Assembly: GCA_016192455.1 (NCBI GenBank)
Contig: JACPUC010000017.1
Span: 69,581 to 133,580 of the forward strand
Origin: Candidatus Tectimicrobiota bacterium
GTDB taxonomy: Bacteria; JACPUC01
Direction of reading: 5' to 3'
DNA length: 64,000 nt
Made by a program: the position numbers and the translations under genes. A model generated the notes under the pieces. It was not told the origin of the DNA. It worked only from the letters and a program-made list of their open reading frames with translations, and did no database searches. Of the stretch, positions 26,268-33,776 are shown in pieces; positions within the stretch are counted from its first letter, which is position 1; every line of letters starts with the position of its first letter.

Positions 26268-28187
26268 CTACCCAAGATGCACATCGACCACCGCAGAGCG
26301 GCCGCGCTTCACCTCGCCCAGCGCCTGCTTCAGGACCGCCCGCAGCTCGCCCGGCTGGGTCACCGTGCGGCCCCAGGCGCCGCACGACTCGGCGATCCTG
26401 GCGAAGTCGGGCGTCGGCGAAATCTCGGTGCAGATGAACTTGCCGGTCTTCACCGAGTAACCGTTCTTGTAGTAGTTCTTGATCGGGCCCGACACCGCCC
26501 CGAAGCCGTGATTGTTGTAGATGATGGTGAGGTACGGAATCTTGTAGTTCACCGACGTCCAGAGCGCCGAGAGCGGCACCCCGTTGAGGTAGTTGCCCTC
26601 GCCGGTCAGCGAGATGACGGTCTTTTGCGGCGCCGCGAGCTTGGCGCCCATGCAGGCTCCCATGCCCCAGCCGAGGCAGGAGCCGCCGGTCTGGAAGTAG
26701 CTGCCGGGATACTTGATCTGCATCTGCCGGATCTGCGCCCCGGCGTTGGTGACCGTCTCCGCGACGACGATGGTGTCCTTCGAGTACAGCTCGTTCACAC
26801 AGGCGCTGAGGAAGGTGGCCGTGATGGCGGACTTCTTCTCATCCGCCTGGGCATCGGCCACGGCGGCGGCGCGCTGGGCGTCGTGCTCGCGCTTCACCAG
26901 GCGGCGCCGCGCCTCGAGGCGTGACTGGTCCTTCGCCTTGAGGAGCCCGCGCACGGCGGCCGTGAGCTGCGGGATGGCCTTCGCCGAGTCGGCATGCAGG
27001 TGGACATCCGCCGGGAAGCTCCAGAGGGGCACGTCGTCCTTCAGCGGATCGATGTCGATGTAGATCACCTTCGCCGTCGGCGCCGGTTGCGCGATCTGCG
27101 GAATCCACGGCACGTCGCTGTCGATGACCAGCACCACGTCGGCGTTGCGCAGCCCCCTCAGCGGCTCGTAGGCCGGCGCCGGGTAGTCGAGGGCGCCGAC
27201 GCTGGGGTTCCCCTGCAAGAAGGGCATGGGGTTGTAACCCACGAAGAGGTCGTGATCGGCTGGGAAGTTCAGGCGCGTGGTATCCGGCGTGCCGAGCACG
27301 GGGATGGCGAGAAGTTCGGCGAGCTCGACGAGCTTCTGCACGGTTGAGGGAGTGCGCCCGCTGTACGACGTGATGATGACCGGGCGCGCGGCTTTCGCCA
27401 GGAGCTTCGCCGCCTCCTTAATGCCCTCGGCGTCCGCCGCCGGCGTGCTCGCGGCCCCGTAGCGTTGGGCCGGCAGCAGCCGCACCGGACCGCCGTTGTT
27501 CATCAGCACCTCGCGCGGCAGCGTCAGGTAAACCGGCCCGGACGGCGGCATGGTCGCCATGCGGAAGGCGCGGTGCACCACGTCGCCCATCTGCGCGATG
27601 CACTTTACCTCGTACTCGTACTTCACGTAGTCGTGGACGATGCCGGCCTGGTTGTACTGCTCCTGCACCCAGTGGATGTAGAAGGACTTGCCGCCGTTCA
27701 GCTCGCCGCGGAAGGTGTACGGCGCCCGCCCGGCGCAGAGGACGACGCCGGCGCGACCGCGCTGCGCGTTATGGAGCTGCCCGCCGACGTGCTGCGTGCC
27801 GACGTCGACGTGCACCATCACCACCTGCGGCCGCCCGGAGATCATGAAGTGGCCGTGCGCCGCGCTCATGGCGGTGATCTCGTGCAGGAACATCACCGGC
27901 TCAGGGGTCCGCCGGCCCAGCGCCTGGTACTTGCTGATGGCCTCCTGCACCGGAAACGTGTCCGAGCCGGGCATGATCATGAAATAGTCGACGCCGTTGG
28001 AGTTCATCAGCTCGACGAAGGCTTCCGCGCCGTCGTTCACCTTGATGAGCTCCTCTTGCCGCACCTGGGCGCTCTGCCGCGTTTCCTCCTTGCGCGCGGC
28101 GCGGCGGCCGATCATGCCGTCGCTCTCCGCTGTCGCGGCGGTCTTGCGCGGCTTGCTCTTCATGCTCGTCCCGGCACGTCCTGCCAT
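26268..28187 (-). CDS. Thiamine diphosphate-dependent enzyme (acetolactate synthase-like)
   Basis: A 639-residue ThDP enzyme with the three-domain layout of acetolactate synthase, benzoylformate decarboxylase or oxalyl-CoA decarboxylase. The catalytic Glu lies in MFLHEITAMSAAHGH near 100, the central domain has TSYSGRTPSTVQ near 265, and the ThDP/Mg motif is GEGNYLN near 540 (family GDG-x-N, here GEG). A 45-residue Lys/Arg-rich extension precedes the PYR domain. The ATG at 28187 has an AAGGAG site with good spacing. The reaction is not assignable; decarboxylation or ligation of a 2-keto acid is the family theme. Convergent with the AOR gene. Confidence 0.85.
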   Translation of the reverse strand: MAGRAGTSMKSKPRKTAATAESDGMIGRRAARKEETRQSAQVRQEELIKVNDGAEAFVELMNSNGVDYFMIMPGSDTFPVQEAISKYQALGRRTPEPVMFLHEITAMSAAHGHFMISGRPQVVMVHVDVGTQHVGGQLHNAQRGRAGVVLCAGRAPYTFRGELNGGKSFYIHWVQEQYNQAGIVHDYVKYEYEVKCIAQMGDVVHRAFRMATMPPSGPVYLTLPREVLMNNGGPVRLLPAQRYGAASTPAADAEGIKEAAKLLAKAARPVIITSYSGRTPSTVQKLVELAELLAIPVLGTPDTTRLNFPADHDLFVGYNPMPFLQGNPSVGALDYPAPAYEPLRGLRNADVVLVIDSDVPWIPQIAQPAPTAKVIYIDIDPLKDDVPLWSFPADVHLHADSAKAIPQLTAAVRGLLKAKDQSRLEARRRLVKREHDAQRAAAVADAQADEKKSAITATFLSACVNELYSKDTIVVAETVTNAGAQIRQMQIKYPGSYFQTGGSCLGWGMGACMGAKLAAPQKTVISLTGEGNYLNGVPLSALWTSVNYKIPYLTIIYNNHGFGAVSGPIKNYYKNGYSVKTGKFICTEISPTPDFARIAESCGAWGRTVTQPGELRAVLKQALGEVKRGRSAVVDVHLG

Positions 28188-28382
28188 AACGCTCTCCTTG
28201 CTGAGCTTGCAACCGTTCCTGGAGAATTCCCGCGGGTGCTACTCTAACGCGCTTGGCGCGGAGAGGCAAGGCAGTTGCCGCCGGCGGGAGGGTGTGGTAG
28301 GAGACCCTCAGCGGGAACCGTGAGGCCGAGGGGAAGCGGGGCTTCGGTGGCGCTGCCGGGGGGCGGCGCGGGAGGAGCTGCC

Positions 28383-29726
28383 ATGTTCGAGTCACTCGGC
28401 GCGTTTGTTGATCACCTGCGCGCCCAGGGCAAGCTCGTTGACATCGACGAGGAGCTGTCACCCGACTACGAAGTGGCCGCCGCCGTGCGCCTCATCGACC
28501 AGCGCCTCGGCAAGGCGGTGCTCTGCCGCAAGGTGCGCGGCTGCGGCATGCCGGTGGTGGCGAATATCCTGGCGCGGCGCGACCTCCTGCGGCTCGCCTT
28601 CGCCTCTCCGAACGACCCCACCGAGGAGTACCTGCGGCGCATCGGCGGCTCCCTGCCGCCCGAGGTGGTGCGCGCGGCCCCCGTGCACGAGGTGGTCCAC
28701 GACGGCGACTTCGACGTCGCCAAGCTCTTGCCGCTTTTGCTGCACCATGAGAAGGACGCGGCGCGCTACATCTCCAGCGGCGTCACCGTGTCGCGCGACC
28801 CGCAGACCGGCCTGCGCGGCATGGGCATCTACCGCATCCAGGTGTGCGGCCCGCGCGAGCTGACGATCTCCATCGGCTCGCCGCCGGTCAGCGACTTCCT
28901 GGCGAAGGCGAACGCGACCGGCAAACCGCTCCCCGTCGCCATCGCCATCGGCTTGGAGCCGCTGAGCTACTTCGCCTCGGTGGTACCGGTCGCTGCGGGA
29001 GTCGACAAGTTCGACGCCGCCGGGACCTTACGCGGCGCGCCGGTGCCGCTCGTCGCGGCACGGACACAGCCCGTGGAGGTGTATGCCGAGGCCGAGATCG
29101 TCCTCGAGGGGGAGATGCTGCCGAACACGCAGCGCGAGGATGGACCAGTGGGGGAATCGACGGGCTACTACCACGCCGGCAGAAGCTGGGCGGCGCGCCT
29201 GACGGCGGTGACGCACCGGGCGCACCCCTTCTACTACGCCCTCGTGCCGTTCGCGGCGGAGAACACGCTGCTCATGGGGGTGACGCGCGAGGCTGACCTC
29301 CTCGCCGCGCTGCGCCGCAAGTTCCCCAGCGTGCGGCGCGTCTCCCTCACGCAGGGGAGCGTGGCGATGCTCGCCATCATCCAGGCTGCGCCGGCGAGCA
29401 AGGAGGAGGCGACGGCGATGGTGCGCGCCGCCCTCGAGGGATCAATGCAGGTGAAGACCGCCATCCTCGTCGATGCGGACGTGGACCCCCACGACCTCAA
29501 CGACGTGCAGTGGGCGCTCAGCACGCGCTTCCAGGCCGACCGCGACCTCCTGGTGCTGCGCGACCTGCCGGGGTCGCCGATCGATCCCACCGCCACGAAC
29601 CGGCGCACCGCCAAGCTCGGCCTCGACGCCACCCGGCCCGCGGATCAGGCTGAGGCCTTCATGCGCATCGCCCTGGATCCCGCGGCGCGGCGGCGCGTGG
29701 AGGAGATTCTGGCGCGGCTGACCTGA
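28383..29726 (+). CDS. UbiD-family decarboxylase (canonical active site)
   Basis: A 447-residue UbiD homologue expected to decarboxylate (or carboxylate) an unsaturated or aromatic acid using prenylated FMN. The conserved Arg is in GMGIYRIQV near residue 153 and the acid motif is EDGPVGESTGYY near 255, matching the R and E-x-E pattern of active UbiD enzymes. The C-terminal DVDPHDLNDVQWAL is also typical. ATG at 28383 follows GGGAGGAG; the open frame upstream is non-homologous. No ubiX (prenyltransferase) is in the window, so the cofactor must come from elsewhere. Divergent from the ThDP enzyme gene. Confidence 0.92.
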   Translation: MFESLGAFVDHLRAQGKLVDIDEELSPDYEVAAAVRLIDQRLGKAVLCRKVRGCGMPVVANILARRDLLRLAFASPNDPTEEYLRRIGGSLPPEVVRAAPVHEVVHDGDFDVAKLLPLLLHHEKDAARYISSGVTVSRDPQTGLRGMGIYRIQVCGPRELTISIGSPPVSDFLAKANATGKPLPVAIAIGLEPLSYFASVVPVAAGVDKFDAAGTLRGAPVPLVAARTQPVEVYAEAEIVLEGEMLPNTQREDGPVGESTGYYHAGRSWAARLTAVTHRAHPFYYALVPFAAENTLLMGVTREADLLAALRRKFPSVRRVSLTQGSVAMLAIIQAAPASKEEATAMVRAALEGSMQVKTAILVDADVDPHDLNDVQWALSTRFQADRDLLVLRDLPGSPIDPTATNRRTAKLGLDATRPADQAEAFMRIALDPAARRRVEEILARLT

Positions 29727-29818
29727 CGGGCGCGGCCCCCACCGCGCGTGAGGCGGATATCCGTGTGCCTCAGTGTCGATCTGTGGTTCGGCACGGTCTT
29801 GTACGCACGTCAGCCGGG

Positions 29819-29846
29819 GTAGGGGCGGTTCGCGCACCGCCCCTAC
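29819..29846. repeat. Perfect 11-bp palindrome between convergent genes
   Basis: GTAGGGGCGGT (29819-29829), loop TCGCGC, ACCGCCCCTAC (29836-29846). It lies between the UbiD gene (ends 29726) and the DUF1054 gene (ends 29860), where a terminator would be expected, but no T-tract follows. The GTAGGGGC...GCCCCTAC form resembles dispersed palindromic elements seen in many genomes; that likeness is from memory. Confidence 0.65.
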
Positions 29847-29859
29847 GAACGGCGCCGCC

Positions 29860-30474
29860 TCAGGCGCGCGTCAGGCGATAGAGCGGCATGAGGCCGGCGA
29901 GGTGCTCCACGACGGCCTGGAAATCGAGCTTCAGGGCCTCCCTCTTCGCCCACCCCAGGCCAAGGTCGATGCCGCCGGTCTTCTTCGCCAGCGCCGCCGC
30001 GCACTCCTCCCAAAACTGCGCATCGGCGCCAAGCGGCTGCGGCAGGCCCTGGAGATCCCAGCCATCGTAGCGCCGCAGCGTCACCCCGCCGAGCTGACCA
30101 TTCAGGCGCTTGGCCTGCTTGCGGAAGTTCGCCGCCATCCGCGCCCGCCCATCCGCCTCGGATTTCACCACGACGCGGGCATGCAGCCCCCCGCCGCTGA
30201 TCGCCAGCGCCAAGTAGCCGTAGCGCTTGTAGCCGCGCGGCGACGGCCCCAACGCCACCCAGGTCTCGGCGGGGGGATTGACCGTGCGCCGCTGGTGCTT
30301 GGCGACGTGCGGGTGGAACTCCTCCCCCGTCGCCTCCCGCAGCGCCGGCGCCAGCTCCGCCCCCAGCTTCTCCAGCTTCGGCCGCACCAGCCCCTTCAGC
30401 GCCTCCATCCGCGCCTCAAACCCCTCAATCTCAAACACCCGGAAATCCTCTGCGGAGAATCCCAGTCGGTTCAT
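29860..30474 (-). CDS. DUF1054 / YktB family protein
   Basis: A 204-residue protein matching the YktB (UPF0637, DUF1054) family best known from Bacillus: FSAEDFRVFEIEGFEARMEA at the start, HVAKHQRRTVNPPAETWVAL near 55-75 and GYKRYGYLAL near 82. Its function is unknown. The family is common in Firmicutes and less so in Gram-negative lineages, so transfer is possible. It stands alone on the minus strand, downstream of the decayed patch. Confidence 0.87.
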   Translation of the reverse strand: MNRLGFSAEDFRVFEIEGFEARMEALKGLVRPKLEKLGAELAPALREATGEEFHPHVAKHQRRTVNPPAETWVALGPSPRGYKRYGYLALAISGGGLHARVVVKSEADGRARMAANFRKQAKRLNGQLGGVTLRRYDGWDLQGLPQPLGADAQFWEECAAALAKKTGGIDLGLGWAKREALKLDFQAVVEHLAGLMPLYRLTRA

Positions 30475-30696
30475 CCTTTATCTCCTCGTTCCATCCTTGT
30501 GGTTGTGGCGTCACCTTGCTTCGCCAGAGAGTGCACTCGCGTTGGATGGCGCAGCGCGTCGCGAGGGCGACCCCCCTCCCCACAGCGTCCACGAGAAGAC
30601 TACCACCGAGAGCGCAAGGAAGGAAATGGGGAAGGGAAAACCCGCGTGGGGACGTTCTAGCCGGTGCTGGGAAATTGTCGTGGAGCTTATTCTTGA

Positions 30697-31276
30697 CTAT
30701 GCGCGGAACCTCGTCCTAGCTTCATAAACAAGCTTCTCGAAATATTCGAGAGCCAGTTGACAGATATGGATAGGGGATCTTTCCGTTAAACTTTCCCCAA
30801 GGTGGGTCACGGGAGCATTCCTCAGCTCAACTCGTGTCTCGAATTGCCCCCCGCCTGTTATTGGAATTAGCCGTTCTCTAGGGGTACCTTTATTCCACGC
30901 ACCAGAATGCTCCGTGCATCAAAACAAGGAATTTTGCCCCTGGTGGGCGGGATGGAAGGGCTTGCTCTGTTGAGAGGTGACCGATGCTGGTACCGAATTG
31001 GAGGCTGTGCTTCCCCTCATGGATATCCTCGTTCCTGGCCTCGTGAATAAAGTGCAGGAGTTCGTCGGACCTCATCTCGCTCTGCTTGGGACGATACCAG
31101 TCATCAAAGCCTCGATGCTTTCCCGTGCCTTCTTTCTGCAGCGCATAGGTTATCGCTCGCAAGGCATTGATAGTGGAATTAAAACGCGACCTAAAACTGA
31201 GCGAATCCCGAGCTTCTCGAAGGTCTCCCAAGGCCCTACGTGCATCTTCAAGCTTATTTAGAGTGTTTATAAACAC
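30697..31276 (-). pseudogene. HEPN-like protein gene, interrupted by a single-base frameshift
   Basis: From a GTG at 31276 (AAGGGAGGT just upstream) the frame gives MFINTLNKLEDARRALGDLR..., then GFDDWYRPKQSEMRSDELLH and RNEDIHEG, an R-N-x3-H motif as in HEPN nuclease/toxin folds. It hits a TAA at 30890-30892 after GAFWCVE. One base out of frame, coding clearly continues: NKGTPRERLIPITGGG, THLGESLTERSPIH and LALEYFEKLVYEARTRF, ending at a TAG at 30697. The intact protein would have about 192 residues. So it is a recent pseudogene, a sequencing error or a +1 frameshift near 30893-30898. Lower GC than neighbours. Confidence 0.65.
30735..30751. repeat. 17-base AT-rich palindrome
   Basis: TCTCGAA-ATA-TTCGAGA, perfect 7-base arms around ATA. 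It falls inside the frameshifted 3' part of the HEPN-like gene, so it may be incidental, but it has the shape of an operator. Confidence 0.3.
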
Positions 31277-31388
31277 ATCACCTCCCTTACCAGAGTAGTT
31301 GGGAGGCAAAATACGGCCCTCGGTCACTAACATATATGTCAATAACCCCAAGAAGCCACGGCGACCAGCCGGGGATCACGCTTACACG

Positions 31389-31523
31389 TCACTTGCCTGC
31401 TTTTTTGGGCTTCCGGATAGTTTCAACCACTGTGGTCTTGGGACGTCCCTTCGCCTCCTTTACAGGGATCAACTTTCCGCTTTTCGCGTCGCGCCCAATT
31501 TTCACGGGTTTGCCCTTTGCCAT
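31389..31523 (-). CDS. Small basic protein (44 residues), conserved hypothetical
   Basis: ATG at 31523, preceded by GGAGGATAAGGGAC, starts a 44-residue Lys-rich frame: MAKGKPVKIGRDAKSGKLIP, then VKEAKGRPKTTVVETIRK and a KPKKAGK-type end. Short proteins with the pattern VK(I/V)GRDA.(S/T)G..IPVKEA..RP.TTVVET recur in many bacterial genomes, to my recollection, and lack a known function. It lies 112 bases upstream of the HEPN-like gene on the same strand, so the two probably form an operon, in the manner of a small partner and a HEPN protein. Confidence 0.6.
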   Translation of the reverse strand: MAKGKPVKIGRDAKSGKLIPVKEAKGRPKTTVVETIRKPKKAGK

Positions 31524-31844
31524 GTCCCTTATCCTCCATCTGGCTGAAGACTAAACCGCAAGCCGGTTGCGGCTCCACGCTCAACGCTACGGGCCGACGG
31601 CATAGTAAACAGGTAAGTGCGGGACCCCTCGTTCTTCCCAGATAGCCACACGCCATCTGCTCCGAGGAGGTGCTCGGTGTCCCCCCGCCCAAGATGCCGG
31701 GCTCCGTTCGTATATGAAGCATGGGCACTCAATCGGTCCCTGTCAAGAGAAGACTACATGATTTAGTGGCACTCTAGGAACATCTACCCAACATGTAGCA
31801 TTGTTTGGCGTTTCCGTAGATCCTGAAGGAGAGGACACAGGGGA
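31524..31844. other. Low-GC intergenic stretch
   Basis: About 320 bases between the hicA stub and the 44-residue gene. A minus-strand TTGACA (31741-31746) has only a weak -10 (CATGCT) at 17 bases. A 67-codon minus-strand frame (31529-31732) ends 5 bases before the small gene but starts at TTG and has no known relatives, so it is not called. Confidence 0.4.
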
Positions 31845-31931
31845 CTACTCAATGAAAGCAATAAATAGGCCAAATCCCACCTCTCGGAGGGCAGGGATCA
31901 CTTCGCGAGGCTTGAGGGCGGAAAGCTTCAC
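31845..31931 (-). pseudogene. hicA: Truncated hicA toxin gene
   Basis: Directly after hicB, a GTG at 31931 opens the frame MKLSALKPREVIPALREVGF and then diverges (GLFIAFIE) to a stop at 31845. The first 20 residues match the N-terminus of HicA mRNA interferases (KL.ALKPREVI.ALE..GF). The part with the catalytic GSH histidine is missing, so no toxin can be made. Confidence 0.65.
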
Positions 31932-31943
31932 CAGAAGGCGGGG

Positions 31944-32192
31944 TTAGGCAACGGCAACCTCGATCACCTCCCGCAGCGGCTCGCGGATTTCTTCGATCGG
32001 GCCTGTCTCACCGTCCTTGGCTAGGCTCTCGAGGTAGCCATTGATGGCGTCGCGTGCCACTGATCGGGCTTCGTCGAGGGTCTCGCCCTGGGTGACGACA
32101 CCGGGAAGCGCGGGGATGCGCACCACGTAGCCGCCCTCTTCAGCCGGCTCGAAAACCACGATGTAGCGGTAGATGCGCGTAGGAGTGCTCAT
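31944..32192 (-). CDS. hicB: HicB-family antitoxin
   Basis: An 82-residue HicB-like protein: YIVVFEPAEEGGYVVRIPAL, then PGVVTQGETLDEARSVARDA and IEVAVA at the end. This is the partially degraded RNase H-like fold that neutralises HicA. The neighbouring hicA is truncated, so this is an orphan antitoxin or a stand-alone HicB-like regulator. Its composition is closer to the chromosome average than the patch to its left. Confidence 0.85.
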   Translation of the reverse strand: MSTPTRIYRYIVVFEPAEEGGYVVRIPALPGVVTQGETLDEARSVARDAINGYLESLAKDGETGPIEEIREPLREVIEVAVA

Positions 32193-32366
32193 CTGCTGAG
32201 CGGAAGCAGTGCTGCTCCCTCACCTCACCATATCAAGGAGGCGAGAGGTTGTCAACGGGAATCGGGCGCAGCCTGACACGGTGAAAAGGAGGAATGAACG
32301 GGTCGCAACAGAGGCTCAACAAGCTCCCCTTCACGCCAGGATGGCGGGAAAATGCATCAGGAAGCC

Positions 32367-33062
32367 TCACTCCGCAATCCGTACGATATGCTCCTCTTCT
32401 TCTTCATCCCAGCCCTCGGCGCCGCGCAGGGGGACGAACATGCAGGGGACAATGTCGCGTTCCTTGAAATGACTCCCTTCACGCACCATGAGCCGCAGCT
32501 CCTGGGTGCACTCGCTGCCCACCGGGATGACGAGGCGCCCGCCCTCGGCAAGCTGGTCGAGGAGCGGCTGCGGCACCCGCGGCGCGCCGGCGGTGACGCA
32601 GATGGCGTCGAACGGCGCCTGTTCGTCAAGCCCCCGGCTGCCGTCCCCCGCCAGCACCGTGGCGTTCGTGTACCCGAGGCGCTGGAGACGTTCGCGCGCC
32701 CTGCGCGCCAGGCGCTCGCGCAGCTCGATGGACCAGACCGATGCCGCCAGGTGCGCCAGGACCGCCGCCTGGTAGCCGCTCCCCGTGCCGATCTCGAGCA
32801 CCCGGTCGGTCGGCTGCAGGTTGAGGGTCTGCGTCATCAACGCTACCATGTAGGGCTGGGAGATCGTCTGGCCCTCGCCGATGGGCAGGGGAGTATCGGC
32901 ATAGGCGAAGAGGAGGTAGGCGCCGGGCACGAACTCATGGCGGGGCACCGCGCGCATCGCCTCCAGCACGCGCGGATCGCGCACTCCCCGCGCCTCGAGC
33001 TGCCGCCGCACCATGGACTCGCGCAGCAAGCGGAAGCAGGCATCCGTCAGCGAGCGAACCAC
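32367..33062 (-). CDS. pcm: Protein-L-isoaspartate O-methyltransferase
   Basis: A 231-residue SAM-dependent methyltransferase that starts repair of isoaspartyl residues in damaged proteins. RHEFVP near residue 40, IGEGQTISQPYMVALM near 60 and SAM motif I VLEIGTGSGYQAAVLA near 85 are diagnostic. The GTG at 33062 has GGAGGAGGG at good spacing; an ATG at 33014 would shorten it by 16 residues. An Asp/Glu-rich run (DEEEEE) lies near the C-terminus. It is divergently placed to the adenosine-kinase-family gene. An isoaspartyl peptidase-type gene elsewhere in the window acts on the same kind of damage. Confidence 0.92.
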   Translation of the reverse strand: MVRSLTDACFRLLRESMVRRQLEARGVRDPRVLEAMRAVPRHEFVPGAYLLFAYADTPLPIGEGQTISQPYMVALMTQTLNLQPTDRVLEIGTGSGYQAAVLAHLAASVWSIELRERLARRARERLQRLGYTNATVLAGDGSRGLDEQAPFDAICVTAGAPRVPQPLLDQLAEGGRLVIPVGSECTQELRLMVREGSHFKERDIVPCMFVPLRGAEGWDEEEEEHIVRIAE

Positions 33063-33273
33063 GCAACCCTCCTCCCCGCACGCCGTGTTCTGGGCAGCAT
33101 TGCGCCCGCGCCTTTCAAGCTCGTTGCGGGCCCTGCCCTCTGGTATACAACATATACCTGAGCACATGGAACGCAATGTTCCCCGCCGCAAGCGCGGCAC
33201 GGGAGGTGTCGCGGGTCCGCGCCGTCGCGGAGCCGAGGAATCGAGGCCGTTGGCGCCAATCGGGAGCCCGAGC

Positions 33274-33756
33274 ATGGAACTGAAGGTGGTGTCGATTGAG
33301 AAGCCAGGGGACGTGAATGTCATCATCGGTCAGTCGCACTTCATCAAGACGGTGGAGGACCTGCACGAGACCCTGGCTGGGGCGATGCCCGGCATACGCT
33401 TCGGGATCGCCTTCTGCGAGGCCTCGGGGCCGTGCCTCGTGCGCCGCAGCGGCAATGACGACGAGCTGGTGGAGCTGGCGCGCCAGGCGGCGCAGCGGAT
33501 TGCCGCCGGCCACACCTTCATGATCATGCTGCGGCACGCTTTCCCGGTGAACGTCCTGAACGCGGTGAAGATGGTGCCCGAGGTGTGCGGCATCTTCTGC
33601 GCCACGGCCAACCCCTTGCAGGTGATCGTGGCCGAGCATGAGGGGCGCCGGGGCATCCTCGGCGTTCTGGACGGCGAACAGCCCAAGGGCGTCGAGGGCG
33701 AGGCCGACGTGGCGGCACGCAAGCAGCTCCTGCGCACCTTCGGCTACAAGCTGTAA
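33274..33756 (+). CDS. Adenosine-specific kinase family protein (DUF355)
   Basis: A 160-residue protein of the PF04008 family, first described from archaea as adenosine-specific kinases. The family pattern is strong: GQSHFIKTVEDLHETLAGAM near 19, IRFGIAFCEASGPCLVR near 40, MLRHAFPVNVLNAVK near 87 and CGIFCATANPLQV near 106. Biochemical function in bacteria is little tested. It lies 20 bases upstream of the acyl-CoA synthetase gene on the same strand. Confidence 0.88.
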   Translation: MELKVVSIEKPGDVNVIIGQSHFIKTVEDLHETLAGAMPGIRFGIAFCEASGPCLVRRSGNDDELVELARQAAQRIAAGHTFMIMLRHAFPVNVLNAVKMVPEVCGIFCATANPLQVIVAEHEGRRGILGVLDGEQPKGVEGEADVAARKQLLRTFGYKL

Positions 33757-33776
33757 CGAAAGCGGGAGTAAGCGAC

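Noticed and set aside
31529-31732. 67-codon minus-strand frame ending 5 bases before the small basic gene
   Set aside because: TTG start, no ribosome site, no recognisable relatives.
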